Below, piece after piece: positions 1 to 12,838 of a stretch of DNA of 64,000 nt. Origin of the DNA: Pisolithus tinctorius (taxonomy: Eukaryota > Basidiomycota > Agaricomycetes > Boletales > Pisolithaceae); the NCBI GenBank assembly GCA_024663395.1, contig JANFAH010000006.1:1426001-1490000 (forward strand), in the 5' to 3' direction. A program made the position numbers and the translations under genes. Within the stretch, counting starts at the first letter, position 1. Each line of letters opens with the position of its first letter. The notes beneath the pieces were generated by a model that saw only the letters and a program-made list of their open reading frames with translations, was not told the origin of the DNA and searched no databases.

Positions 1-3000
1 CTAACGTTCGCGTTTACAATTTACAAATTCTACTCTTCCTTATCGATCGGCACTGGGCCGAGTTCCACAACGCACTCCAGAATGATATCATCAATGTACT
101 TCTGCAATTGATCTCAGTTGACGACGTGTCGATTCAGTCTTGGATCTTTCTGTCTCTTGCAGCCGTCGCACGCTGGGACGGCGTGGACGGTGTCTGCCAT
201 TCGGGAACTGTTTTTGCTACTGCTGTCCGCACTGACCGGCGCGGTCCTACGACCTGGGATCCAATCTGGACACATGCCGTGCGTCGTGCTAACGTGCCCG
301 TGGTCTGTAGGGCAGCGTGTCACACTGCCTACCTACTCATCGGGCATGCGAAGCACCTTCTTACGTCACACCGAGTTCTCGCTGAGATCGAGACATTCGC
401 AAAGGATCTCGACCTTCAAGGCCCCAACTTTCCTTATGATGCCGTCTGCATGTTTTTGGCACAGTGTTTGCGCGTAGCAAGTCAGGATGTCCGGTTATAT
501 CGCATGCAATTGGAGGAGAAGGTTTTGAGCTGGCTACTGGATAACTGGGGGATAGGGGTTGTGACCAGCAATGTTAGCGGGAAAGCCCGTCTACCACCGC
601 ATACGATCAATGATTTTCTCAATTTGTTGGGCAGCATATGCGGTTACAGGCAGCACACTGATCTGATCTGTGCCTCGCCGCTGCCGGACTGCGAAATTGC
701 GGAGGTTATGGAAGAACAACGCAAGACTAAAATCATCCGGGATTACTTGCTATTTGCTAAACTTCCTCAAGTTCCCCATTGTAAGGGCACGGTAGAGGAT
801 GTGGCTTTGGTTTCCTCGGATGAGTTGCCTTCCTCGAGGTTGGATCAAGAACTTGTTTCCCCCCGTGGACGTGAACGGCGCGTTTCCATCTTTCTGCACA
901 AAGCCATAGAATCTTTGGTGGTGGGATGGGAAGTTGCTAAGGTTAATAATTTTACTCATGCTGCCGCCGAGGAGATCCGACAGTCACTTGACGTTGCCAT
1001 CACTGCTATCATCTTTGACTCGTTGCAAGCTTCAAACGGAACACGGAGCAATCGTCGGGTTGTACAGTTGGCGGGGAAAGTTGTAGTGCTTCTTGCGCCT
1101 CTTTTAACTGACTCTCGATGGACCACTGAAGAAAGAGTCCTCATTTTGAAGGCGTTTGATCCGCTTATTCTTGACGGTGATTCAGGAAATGACGACGAAG
1201 AGTGGGAGGCGATGGTTGTTCCAAGCGTCGACTCTGGGATTAGATCGCACATTTTAAATGCTCTCAGAGCACGCCTGTCTCGTGATGTGCGATCCCGTGC
1301 CCAGCGCCGGAGTCTCCAGCGCATGATTTGGAGAAACGCAGACGTTAGTCCCTTCTCAGTATACTCGAGCTATAACTGCTAACTCCCATTAATGTTCAGA
1401 TCCAAGATGATTTTGCGGCCGTATTTCAAAGCCTCAACCAGCTGCTTTGTGTCCTTATAGACCAAGTACCCCACGACGAGGACTCGAACGCTGATGAAGA
1501 AGGGGATCGTTTCGAACCAATCAGGACCACTCGTGCCGCTATGCCGGCGGATGATGGTTCGCAGGATCACTCCTTGGCTGTTCGGCGCTTGGTGGAGATA
1601 TGCGTTACTTTCCTTTCCGTCGTTCCTGCGCTGCAAAATCCAGTGGGTGAGGTGACCCATAACAAGGAACTCGTTAAAGTGGTGACCAACTGTTCTGAAG
1701 AGAAGTTACTGGTTCTAGGGCCTCCCCTGTTGACGGTCGTATGCAAGAGGTTACTAAACCTCAATGCCCATGTCTTGGATACCCTATTGGGCAAATGCGC
1801 TGATCTCCTGCAGCGTTATTCGCATGCCTTCAATGCACAGTTCCATCTCCTAGTCACTGACCTGCTGAAATGTACCATGCACATCTGGTTGGAGAAGAAG
1901 GTCGCCGGTTCTGTATTGGGTGACCACGTTCTGGATCTTTGTGCTTGGATTTCGGGCATCGCGAGGAAGAAAGTAACATTCTGGAAGGTCCGTGATTCGG
2001 TCGTCCAGTTCACAGCAATGCTGCTCGCGGAGGATCCTTCTCAGTCATTCTGGCCTGCGGAAGATGGGGAAGAATCTGTCAGTCGACCGTTGCACATTTT
2101 GTTGGCATTGAATGCCGATGAGGATATTCGGGTTCGATTTCGTGCAGCCGTTAAGACGGCTAACCTATTTGCCCTGCGCGAGGATGATGGTACTCGGGAC
2201 TTTGGGAACCTTGACTCGTTTTATACCAGCGTTCATGAGTCGCTCCCCAGGGATCTTGCCAAGTAAGTGCAACCTGCCCCCGCTTATGAGTACTGAGAAT
2301 GTCATCCTTCAGACGCGAGCACATGTTCACAAGGTCCCTGTGTTTGGGGAACATTATGATCGGTAGTTCATACGTGCGCCGCGGTCCGTACTGGCACCTT
2401 CTAGAAGTCGCTTTCCATAGCCCTAGTTATGCGCGTCACATCCAAGTCGTACTCAACGGTGTATCCATGAGGCTTGGATTGTCCGACTCGCACGAACTCT
2501 TCGAGGCTTATGCATCTCAGATTGCGTTCTCTATACGACAGAACTTCTACGACGCCATGCGCCTACCCCCCAGTCTACTGGGCTATGACAACAGAAGAGC
2601 TTGTGCAGAAGCAGCGCTTCGCTTATGTACGCCCGCGAACCTGATGGTGGACGGCGGTTCGGATGCTGTGGCCCATGGACGGACGCTTTTCAATAACCAT
2701 TGCACTGCTATTCAAAAGACAGTTCACGAAGGCCTCCTCATGTGCGTCGGAGACCTTATAGGCCTGCAACTCGTTTGTTTCATGGATCGTCCTCCGGGGA
2801 ATAGTGGCTCTGTAACGCAACAGCTACGAGAGGTCCTTACGTCAATTGGCTTGAACTTCCCATCTCAAGAAGCCTTCGTGGAATGCGTGAGAGAGAATGT
2901 TGCGGGCATTGCTGTCGCTATCATTCGCTCACTCGGCGACCAAGACTTTTCGGAACGGGGTGCCATAGTCACTGCACTTCGTAAAGTCACCTCCACTGAT

Positions 3001-6000
3001 ACCACGGGTACATTTTTATCTCTCAACCAGTATCGCCAACTAGGCGATTTCAGGTACCATCCCCCGAACCTTCCCCGTTTCGGCACTGGCACGGTCCTGC
3101 GAGCCTTGCAGTGGTGCATATCGTCTTCAAAGCGGGAGGATGCGGCCGCCATATCTTTCCACGTTCTCCACCAGCTCTTTTCTGAGTTGCATTTGACTCC
3201 GTTCGTGAATGAACAGCATCGCTTACTCAACGGGATCGCCCTGTTGGTGTCGGTTCGTCATTGTGACTTCGGTGACCCGACGCTCTTGCACACGTTTGTT
3301 CAGAAGTCGAGTCTTCTGCTCGCGCAATCCGACTTAATTACAGCTGGCCAGTCCTTCCTTGAGTGGGGCTTCTCTATCTTTCGGAAAACACACCAGGTTG
3401 ACCAAAGACTGCCTAATATTCTCGCTCATGTTTGTGCGTTGGTTGGTGATCTCCAGTCTGCTTCGACGTCGGCGTCGGCAACGGCTGGAAAACTTCGTAG
3501 TTGGCTCGATGAGCAGGCGCTATCGCTATCTCAGGACCAGAAGATCAGGCCCTTCGTTCTCAAAGCCCTACCAGTGTGGTCTCATGAGCCTTCTTCGGAG
3601 CTCTCAGCACTAGTTGAAGACCTCAGTGCTGACGACCTTTCAGCCACTCTTAGTGATCACCGCATCACCTCTAATAAATTCCGGCTTGTACGACAATTAA
3701 ATCGACTGGCAGAACAGCACGCCTATTGTCGAGTGCGGTTTTCCACTAGTGATTTTTGGCGACTAAAGGACAACATTCCGCCCAAAGGACGGCTGTCCCG
3801 TGGCGATATTGATGCTTTCGCGTCCTTGCTTATTGCCAATGCTGGCAACATCTATAGCTTTAGAAGTGAGCCTGCGTTCCCGCAGACCCTCCGGGCCAGA
3901 CATTGCAGGGGTACGAAACGTCAAGAGGATGAGAAGACAGAACCTGCACCACAGCATGCTATCTTGCAAACCTTACTTGCGATGTTGGACGATGGCGATC
4001 CATCAGAAGTAAACTTGGTTTACCTCGCCCTGAGGTCCCTGATATCTGTTGCATCTCCTGGTATTCTTTCGTTTCAACTCTGGCCTACTGAATATCGCAC
4101 ACCAATTGAATACTTCCAACGTTTTCCCGTACCGCCGCCCAACGCCCGGCAAGCTCGTACCATTGATCAGTTGGACGCCATATGGCCACAGAACGCCGAC
4201 TTTCCTCAGTGGATATGCTCTGTGACTACCTTGTTGGCTGATATCCTCGCATCCAAGGATAATTTCTATGCTCAGTTAGTTCCGCTATTGCAAAGGAACA
4301 CCCTTTTCGCCGAGGAGGTCCTTCCTGTTCTCGTCCACACATTACTTCAGGCGGAAAGAGCTCGAGCTATTGAGGTTTCTGCCAGGAAGGGGCTATCGGA
4401 CTATTTCACGAATGTCCTCCGGGCTGAGGAAGTCAATCGCCTTTGCTTGCGTGCCATCGTCGATGTCATCCTTCATTTGCGTAATTTCGAACCTTCCAAT
4501 TCCACAGGCCAATTAGCGCATGATAAATGGCTCGACGTCGATTTCCATCTTCTTGCTAGGAGCGCCGTCACTTGCGGTTCATACACTACTGCGTTGTTAT
4601 TCTTAGAACTGGCGTGCGAGTACCAGCAGCTCAACATGGATGCCACTGGAGGCGTCGAGCACTTGCTCTTCGATATATACAGTCACATAGACGAACCCGA
4701 TGGCTTCTACGGCATCAAAACCACGGACCTCCGCCATTTCCTGATCAAAAGATTCCACCACGAAAAGCAATGGGAGAAAGCATTTCGTTTCCACGGCGCT
4801 GCCCTTGAAGCTGATAATCACGGGTCGATCGACGCAGATGGTCTACTACAGTCGTTCCATGCTTTTGGATTTGACCATCTTGCGCTCCGTGCTCTCCAAA
4901 GTTCTCAGGGTGGCATTGATTCTGATGTGGGGTCTTCGACTATGTCGTATCAGCTTGGGTGGCGAACGGAGACTTGGGACCTCCCTGATAGTGGACAACA
5001 GGATTCCAGCACTACATTGTACCGTGCTCTGAGAGCCGTTCACCGTGAAAGAAACCATAAGGTGGTTGACGCCACAATCAATCAAGCGCTTTGTGACATG
5101 ATGGAGCGCCTGCTTACCCTCGGTAACGAGGATATCACAGAGATCCGCGAAGTTGGCCGAAACTTCATGTGCCTTAGCCAGATAACCCGGTGGAGAAGCG
5201 GTAAGCTCCAGGAATACCTTGATTCCAAAACTTCGGATGCGCGAGCATTCTCTCATCTGGTAGACATCGATCCGGATTTCGAGTGAGTTACATTCATCCT
5301 TCAGCGTTTTCGTAGTCTAAAATTGCGAGCAGATTTTTGGATCTTGAACGAATACTCGCCACGAGGCTTTCTTTGGTTCGCTCGGTAAGGCAGAAGGAAG
5401 AGCGGGAACAAATTGGAGAGCTTATCAGTCCGTTCACTCGGACTCTCATCGATGTGGAAAAGCGCTGCCTTGTCCGACTTTCTGTAGCTGCTAGGAAATC
5501 CAATCAGCTCCAGGTCGCATTAAACTCGATCGTGAAGGCCCAGCAACTAGAAAAGACCCCCTCCTACGAGATTTCGCAGGAATTTGCCAATGTTCTGTGG
5601 TTACAGAGAGAGCAGAAACTCGCTGTCCAATTCCTGAAGGATCTTCTCAGCCAGAAAAAGGCAGAGCCTGGTTCTAAACCTACAATTGAGGAAGCGATGA
5701 CCATGGCTCGTCTTGTAAGCGCGATCTTTCTCTTCAGTTGCTTTTTATCTCATACATGCAGGGCTCTTGGATCTCGGAGGCATGTATGGAGAAACCGACG
5801 GACATCAAGCAGAACTTATTCGACGCGGCTGTTCAGGTCGCAGCCTGTGCGGAAAAACGGATGCCAACACGCAACGACTCATGCGCGAGTATTTACCACA
5901 AGTGCGCTCAATTCGCTGAGCGTCAGTACCATGCCATTCTCAAGTCACCCGATGGCGTGCGATGGAAGGTTTATGTGGATAGAAAAAGACAGGAGATCAA

Positions 6001-8142
6001 GCAGATGGAGACTCAGCTCCGGGGAACACAAATGAGTAGTCATGATTATGGTGTTCTCGTCCACGAACAGACAAAAGCACGAGCACTTTTGGCAGAGGAT
6101 GAAGATGCATACGAACGGCACAACGGAGCTCTGGTAACATTCCTCGAGTCAGCTATTGACATGTATTCACGCTGCCTGGCTGCGTCCGATGGATTCGACG
6201 ACGATGTCCCAATCCGCTTCAGCTCCCTTTGGTTCGCCAATTTCGATGACGAACGCTTACAGAAAGGGATAATGGCTGCAGTAGATCGCATTCCCTCAAG
6301 AAAATTTGTGTTCCTATCCCACCAATTATCTGCTCGCATATCACGTCCTATACATGGCGAAATGCCGAAAAGCCAACAGATTCTGCAGCGTTTGGTCCTC
6401 CGCATGTGCCAAGAACACCCCTTCCATAGTCTCTATCAGGTGTATTGCATACGTCCAGAAGGCTCCGTTCAGTCCGGGAGTATGAGGAGAACATCCTCAC
6501 GACTGGAGTCTCCCACCTCCCAAACTGATCGAGGATTGGCTGCTTCCCACATCTTCGATGTCCTTCTCGCTGATCCCAACCACTCTGCGAGAACCAAAGC
6601 TATTGAACAAGTCTGTAATGCATCCTTGCAGTGGGCCAAATATCCCATCAAGGAGCTCACGGGTAAGAAGACCAACATCATTCTCAATGTTCCTGAAGGC
6701 CTGCTCATCCGTCAACTCCGCAACATTCATGTCCCTGTATTGACGTCCCACCCGCCCATTGATCCTACACTTAGGTACGACAATTGTGTCTGGATTAGCC
6801 ACTACGACAAAACCTTCCAACCCGCCGGCGGAGTTAACATGCCGAAAATTAATACATGCTACGGTACTGACGGACAGAGATTCAAACAGTTGGTATGTGG
6901 TCCTCCTCATTTTGCCGTCTGCACTTACGTTACGTTTCCTAGTTCAAGGGGGAAGGAAACGACGACCTTCGCCAAGATGCTGTCATGGAGCAAGTTTTTG
7001 ACCTGGTTAATACCGTTCTGCGACATGACAGGGAGACAAAACGCCGGGACCTGAAAGTACGGGGGTACACGGTTTTGCCTTTGGCACCTCAAGCTGGCGT
7101 CATAGAGTTTGTGGGCAATACCAGCCCCCTTGCTTCTTGGCTGCAACCTGCACATAAAAGGTGCGTCTCCCGTGTTCACCGACAGGCCAGCTAATTTGAT
7201 ACCATGTGAAGGTATCGGCCAAATGACATGGATCACCATCAGGCCACGCGGTATCTCAGTCAGACGCGAGAGAAGTACAAAGGAAAGACAGAAGCCTTAG
7301 TGGCAGCCTTCAGTGAGATTTGTCGACGCATACAGCCTGTCATGAGACATTACTTCCCTGAGAAATCCAAAACTCCTATTGCATGGTTCGCAATGCGGCT
7401 CAACTACACGCGAAGTGTGGCAACCACCTCTATCGTGGGACACGTATTGGGTCTGGGAGATCGACACATCTCAAACATTTTGTTGGACAACAGATCTGGA
7501 GAAGTTGTCCACATCGATCTTGGTATAGCCTTCGACCAGGTACGGAAGAACGAAGAAAGTAGGATCATTCGCTGACAAAGCTACAGGGAAAGCGTTTGCC
7601 TGTTCCAGAACGCGTTCCGTTTCGCATGACCCGTGACATGGTGGATGGTATGGGTTATTCTGGGACGCAAGGAGTCTTCCAGCGCTGTGCAGAGGAGACC
7701 CTCCGCGTACTTCGTGAGCAGTCAGACGTCGTCATGACCGTCCTCGAAGTCTTCAAGCACGATCCCCTGCATTCATGGTATGTTTGGTCTCTTTGCACCG
7801 TTTGCCCGATAGTAATCACTCGAGATGACTCTCAGGACCGCGAGCGAACTCAAATTGAAGAAGATTCAAGAGAGCGCAGTGGGACCTCCGCAGCAACTCA
7901 ATCCCCTTGCGGAGCGACCCGACTTCGATATGAAGAGTGGGTCGGCCGAGGCTGCAGAACGCGCTCTGGGTTCAGTTGCACGCAAACTTGACAAGTCGCT
8001 TAGCGTAGAGTGTACCGTCAACGAGCTTATCGCGGAGGCCACAGACGTTGTGAACTTGGCGACTATTTATTATGGTGAGAGATTTCTTTCCTTAGTCACC
8101 TCGAAATTCCTGACTGTTTTAGGCTGGAGTCCGGACTTGTAA
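1..8142 (+). CDS. tel1: Serine/threonine protein kinase Tel1 (ATM family), 5' end cut by window edge
   Basis: A PI3K-like kinase that signals from DNA double-strand breaks and protects telomeres. Exons read <1..1343, 1400..2262, 2313..5282, 5333..5714, 5762..6892, 6943..7160, 7212..7539, 7587..7777, 7836..8074 and 8123..8142. They join in one frame for 2,560 residues, so a few hundred N-terminal residues probably lie upstream. The long front part is helical-repeat-like without clear motifs. A FAT region (about 5800-6700) precedes the kinase: GGVNMPKI, then KGEGNDDLRQDAV across the 6893-6942 intron, catalytic loop GLGDRHISNIL and activation segment HIDLGIAF. The last exon completes a FATC tail ending GWSPDL, as in ATM/Tel1. 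The order HKRYRPND and TRSVATTSIVG matches ATM rather than ATR/Mec1. No frame breaks seen. A PIF1-like helicase follows on the same strand. Confidence 0.96.
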
Positions 8143-9066
8143 GGCTCTCTGTATCCAGTAGCAACTAGCATTTTGTCATGATACAAGATTTAGCTTCCTT
8201 TCGCGTTGCACTTCCTGCACTTCCTTTTTTTTCCCCACCATCAGTGGGTACAATATATCATAGCAAACCCTCAGCGGATCGATTACGAACAAATCCATCC
8301 GCTATTACCTGTGATGACCTGCATTGCCATGTAGCCCATACACTTCCATAGCATTGACTGTCCACGATTTGAATGCTTACGGTTGACCTGTGCTGCCGCT
8401 TGTGAATTCATCAGCGATCAAGACAGCTAGCTACCTTCGCAAAGTTTACCTCTTGTATTATTACAGCTTGTCCCGATTCTGAGCACCAGCATCGGAACAG
8501 GCTGTAACAGTTCAAGATGTAACTGAGGGATCTCCACATTTATATGCTTACCACAGGAAACAAGCTCATTGTGTACATCGTCAGCATCTGGTTCGATAAG
8601 TTGAACCATTGGTACAGTGTGACCATCAAAAAAAAATAGTGTCTGGGGTCATAAGTATGCGTAGTACGTCGAAACCATGTAAATTTTGACCAAAGGGAAG
8701 GCGGCTTGAAGAAGGGGAGTCTCAGTACCAGGAATTGTGCAGGCCGAGAGTTTTTGCAGGAAAATGAAATAGGGTTACGAGCCGTCCCTTTTTGCAAAAT
8801 GATCCAATTCGTAAATATTCAGGAAGGCAACGTTACCTGACTATGCGTGGACTTTGAATCACTTACCGTCGAGCGTTGTCGTGAAACCATTCAGTTGTCC
8901 GACCAGTACTGTCCCCGTAGAGTACCATCGCTCACGTGACCGCGACAAATCGCGTCGACGCGCGACCTTCTCTGCAAGCTTGCAACCCCACGTTACTGTA
9001 AGCAGCACCGTTCCAAATTCCAATCCGCACCCTGACCTCTAGTAGATTTGGTGCTGCCTCGCATAA
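8143..9066. other. Intergenic region between tel1 and pif1
   Basis: No coding exon with family support was found on either strand. It holds the tel1 3' flank and the pif1 promoter. A run of eight A at about 8630 and an E-box/ACGCG cluster near 8932-8966 are the only visible signals. Confidence 0.6.
8932..8966 (+). promoter_or_regulatory. E-box plus ACGCG cluster upstream of pif1
   Basis: CACGTG sits at 8933-8938, and GTCGACGCGCGAC follows at about 8953-8965, some 100 nt before the pif1 start. CACGTG is the core for bHLH factors of the Cbf1 type. ACGCG resembles the MBF cell-cycle box core (ACGCGT), which would suit a replication helicase. Binding is inferred only. Confidence 0.3.
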
Positions 9067-11332
9067 ATGTCTCAACAGAAATCTTCTCAGTCGGGGCTTC
9101 GGACAGTAACAAGGGACTTCTCGTCCAACACAAAGGCTAAGGACGAGCCGATATCATGGCCGAAGACAAACGAGCCCAGGGGGCAGCGTTTTAAGGATAT
9201 TGAAGCTGGTATTTCGCAACGAGAAGTTTCTATCCCGCCGCAGAGCAATGAGAATGTTGCTCCTACGCATATAGTCAGTGGTAGTAAACGACCTCTTGAA
9301 ATAGCTCTGGAAGATCTTCAAGCCCCGAAGAAACGTCAGCTGCCTCCCAATTGGCAGGAAGATCCCCCCACGAGGTCCCCTTATTTTGCAAATGCATCGT
9401 ACGCGAAAAATCCAAAGGCTCTCTTGCAGACACGGGCCGAACCAATCACTTTGGCAAACGTGACTTCTAACACCGCATCTAAGATAGTTCTCAGTCAAGA
9501 ACAGACCCAGATTCTTCAACTTGTAGAACAGGGGAAAAGCTTGTTCTACACGGGTAGTGCTGGTGCGCGAAGCTTCTGGTCATCAGTTTGCTTCGGTTCT
9601 AACCGCTTATCAGGTACTGGGAAGTCGGTTCTCCTCCGGGAGATCATAAAGAGTCTTCAAAAGCGCTACTGCAAGTCACCGGATGCAGTTGCTATAACGG
9701 CTTCGACTGGTATGTGTGCGTTCCATGCAAGTAAAGTTTTTCCATTAATCCACTCGAAATGTAGGCATCGCTGCATGTAACATAGGCGGAGTAACCATCC
9801 ACTCTTTTTCAGGAATTGGCATCGGAGAGGGTTCCGCAGAGGATCTTTCTGTCAAAGTTCGGAAGAACAAGAAAGCTACTTCGCGGTGGATACGCACTAA
9901 AGTTCTGATTATTGACGAAGGTATGTAATACCTGCGTCTACCCATAATCCTTGAGTTAAAGCAACTTTCTAGTTTCCATGCTCGATGGTGACCTGTTTGA
10001 CAAACTGGCGAAGTTAGGCAGTATAATTCGAAAATCTTCGGTACCCTTCGGGGGAATACAGGTTCGATATTTCTTATTTCTTGTAGTCCCTATTCTCTGA
10101 CGCTGCGGCAGGTCGTTGTCACTGGCGATTTCTTCCAACTGCCACCGGTTTCGAAGGGAAGCAGCGCGGCAGTCAAATTCGCTTTTGAAGCCCAATGCTG
10201 GAGCCAAACCATACAACGAACGTTTAACCTCACCAAAGTCTTCCGCCAAAAGGACGAAGGTCCGTACGTTCCCGCAAACAGAAAAGTAGTTTTTAATGAA
10301 GCTTTCTTTCCCCCAGAGTTTGTAAATATGCTCAACGACATGCGGTTTGGGAAATTATCTTCCCTCTCAATTGATCGGTTCAAGTCCTTGTCTCGTGCCA
10401 TCGACTACGGAGATGGCATAGGACCCACAGAATTGTGAACTTTTACCCGTTCTCTAGTCATTCAACTCACCTATTTCTTGTTCGTAGATTCCCTCGTCGA
10501 GAGGATGTCGATAGGTCAAACCAATCCCGAATGGCATCCCTCACAGCGGAGGAAAAACAGTACACCGCCACGGATGGTGGATCATTAAAAGACCCTAATC
10601 AGCGGGAGAAAATCCTCTCGAATTTTATGGCACCCAAAAGGCTGGTGCTACGTGTGGGAGCACAAGTAATGCTCATCAAGAACCTGGACGAAACGCTGGT
10701 GAATGGAAGCATGGGGAAAGTCGTGCGCTTTGTTCAACCACAGTTCTACCGCACCGAGTACGATGAGGTTGATCCCAACGAAAAGCCCAAGAGCGAGAAA
10801 AAGAAGCCTACAACGAACGATATGTTCTGCCCGATCGTAGAATTTATACTTCCGAACAGGACCACACGCCAAACCCTTATCGAGCCTGAAACATGGAGGG
10901 TGGAACAACCAGATGGAGATGTACAGGTATCCAGGATTCAAGTGGGTACACTACGTGGGCTTTGGATGGACTGGACTTGACAGCAAAGAAGCTCCCACTG
11001 ATCCTCGCCTGGGCGATGAGTATTCACAAATCTCAAGGACAGACCCTAGAACGCGTAAAGGTCGATCTTGCCAGGGTGTTCGAGAAAGGCACGTGAGCAA
11101 ACTATTTCGCCAGTTTCTTTCTTTGACTGTAGCCATAGGTCAAGCATACGTCGCCTTATCCCGCGCGACATCTTTGGATGGTTTGCAAGTGCTCAATTTC
11201 AACGCGACGAAGGTAAATGAAATTCTCCCCATCTTTCCTCGACCAGGTAGACAAATACGATATTGTCACCAGGTTCAAGCCCACCCTAAGGTAGTGGAAT
11301 GGAGCAAGACACTCGAGACCATTCTCGACTGA
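9067..11332 (+). CDS. pif1: PIF1-family ATP-dependent DNA helicase
   Basis: A 5'-3' superfamily 1B helicase of nucleus and/or mitochondrion that unwinds G-quadruplexes and R-loops and counters telomerase. Ten exons: 9067..9562, 9614..9709, 9765..9920, 9973..10061, 10112..10259, 10317..10434, 10488..10941, 10989..11088, 11139..11212 and 11273..11332, giving 596 aa. A polar, poorly conserved N-terminus (about 135 aa) is followed by Walker A GSAGTGKS (163-170, split by intron 1), [12 protein letters not shown], Walker [26 protein letters not shown], and the PIF1 C-terminal motifs [13 protein letters not shown] and [12 protein letters not shown]. Intron 8 (11089-11138) keeps the conserved [10 protein letters not shown] frame only with a GC donor (AAAG/GCACGT). 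The nearby GT donor would shift the frame. Intron 5 uses a weak GTCCGT donor. Confidence 0.93.
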
Positions 11333-12283
11333 CGGTGACTTAATGCGGCACATAACCCAGTCCGAGGCAGTGAGGTTATTAGAAGAAAACGCTCATACAA
11401 TACTATTATTGCAGTATCATTCACCGCATATACTCGTCAGTACGTATACCTATCATTCGCATCGTCTCACGTCCCACATCGTTTGGGTTGCGAATATTAT
11501 CATTCCAACGAAGCTCGCTACCTGTACAGTGGACGGCAAAGCGACACGACTGGCGATTGGTGTCTTCCAAATATCCCCCTTTCGGATACCACTGTTGCAC
11601 TCCGTCGGGCACCCGATATGCGCCATGTAGTCTCCCTTCGCTGGATCTCCTTTTGCCACCTTCGGAAAGCTCCCGAAGACGTTCATGGCTCAAGCAGCTC
11701 AAACACTTTGACCTCCGTTTCATCGCGTAGGTTCACAATTTCGCCTTGGTACAGGGATAATGGCTGGATGCACGGTTGCTTGAAAACTGCTGGGACCTGT
11801 CAAGCTTCACGCAAGTTTATCACGAACCAATCGCATAGACGCCAAAATCCTCATCGACGAAACCTCCTGTTCGAATGCAGCAGTAGCTCCATGCAAGCAT
11901 CAGTCATCGGCACTGTAACTATGCGGAATGTCCCCCAGCGAAAAATTATTGGCTGATCACTACAGAGATGTACTACTAGGGAATGTTATTTATCGATGAC
12001 TGATGTGGGGTCTAGCCTTTCCCCAGCCCACTATCGGGCTGGGTGCTAGCTGACTGAACAAACCTGCTCCACATCGTAAGATTCGAACGACACAAGAAAC
12101 AATAGACGCACTCTATGTACTGGGTGTTCTCTACACCTCTAAGCACAGAGACCCGACAACAACCTGTGCTGCCAAGTGCGAAGGGACACCAACCATGGCC
12201 ATCGAGTCCCACCTGCAGCACCAACATTTGAATTGAGAAAACTTCTAGCAGCGTGGCTTCATCAGAGACTCGCCTTTTTCAGT
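11333..12283. other. Intergenic region, convergent flanks
   Basis: The 3' flanks of pif1 (+) and the hypothetical minus-strand gene face each other here. Open frames of about 150 codons exist near 11480-11950 but resemble no family, lack a consistent splice structure and have poor composition. Nothing supported. Confidence 0.5.
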
Positions 12284-12838
12284 CTATATATACTCCTCTT
12301 CACGTTCTTCGATAGTCTCTAAACGAGCGAGAGACAACGGAGGGGATTGTTCCTTGTGAGCATCTTTGCGGATAACCCCTGGGCGTGCCGAAAATTTCTC
12401 CGCCCGCGTAGACTCAGAACATGGACTGTCACGGAGAGGCTTCCCACAACGCTTTTCAGACGCGTCGTCTATATAGTCGTGGTGACTGCCCGAAATGCAC
12501 GGTACGAGCCACTGCAGCACGCGCATAAACGACTTTCGGCACTTGCTCGGTGGCAATTGCTTCCCGTAGGACAGCGTGGACAGTGTGGTAGACGAATTCG
12601 ACTGCAAGCGCAAATGTCCAGAGACTGCGTGGGTCACCCGGAGGAAGGATAGATCCGAGGTCTTCGCTGGTGGTAAGCTGTACGGGGTGGGCGAAGTGCA
12701 ACGGCTTATGACGTATTCCATCTCGTCTGAATAATTACGGTCCTCCACAATGGCAAGTTCGGACGATTGCCGTACGGGCAATGGGTAACGCAGCGGCGAC
12801 GAGGACGACCTGGTACCAGAAAGGAGAGGACGCGCCAT
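12284..12838 (-). CDS. Hypothetical small protein, single exon
   Basis: Not recognised. An ATG at 12838 opens a 184-codon uninterrupted frame ending at 12284. The product is Ser- and Arg-rich at the N-terminus (MARPLLSGTRSSSSPL), has a short hydrophobic patch near the middle (VLQWLVPCISG), and ends with an acidic tail (LARLETIEEREEEYI). The frame stays open further 5' without a better ATG. Favouring reality: its length in otherwise stop-rich DNA and a biased but non-repetitive composition. Against: no homologue I can name and no intron to test. It could be a chance frame or an orphan regulator. Confidence 0.4.
   Translation of the reverse strand: MARPLLSGTRSSSSPLRYPLPVRQSSELAIVEDRNYSDEMEYVISRCTSPTPYSLPPAKTSDLSFLRVTHAVSGHLRLQSNSSTTLSTLSYGKQLPPSKCRKSFMRVLQWLVPCISGSHHDYIDDASEKRCGKPLRDSPCSESTRAEKFSARPGVIRKDAHKEQSPPLSLARLETIEEREEEYI

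Noticed and set aside
11480..11960. Plus-strand open frame of about 157 codons after pif1
   Set aside because: Composition and lack of any motif or splice logic suggest a chance frame.
12060..12140. A GTTCGAATC stretch on the minus strand that resembles a tRNA B box
   Set aside because: The flanking five bases do not pair into a T stem and no acceptor stem or A box fits; not a tRNA.
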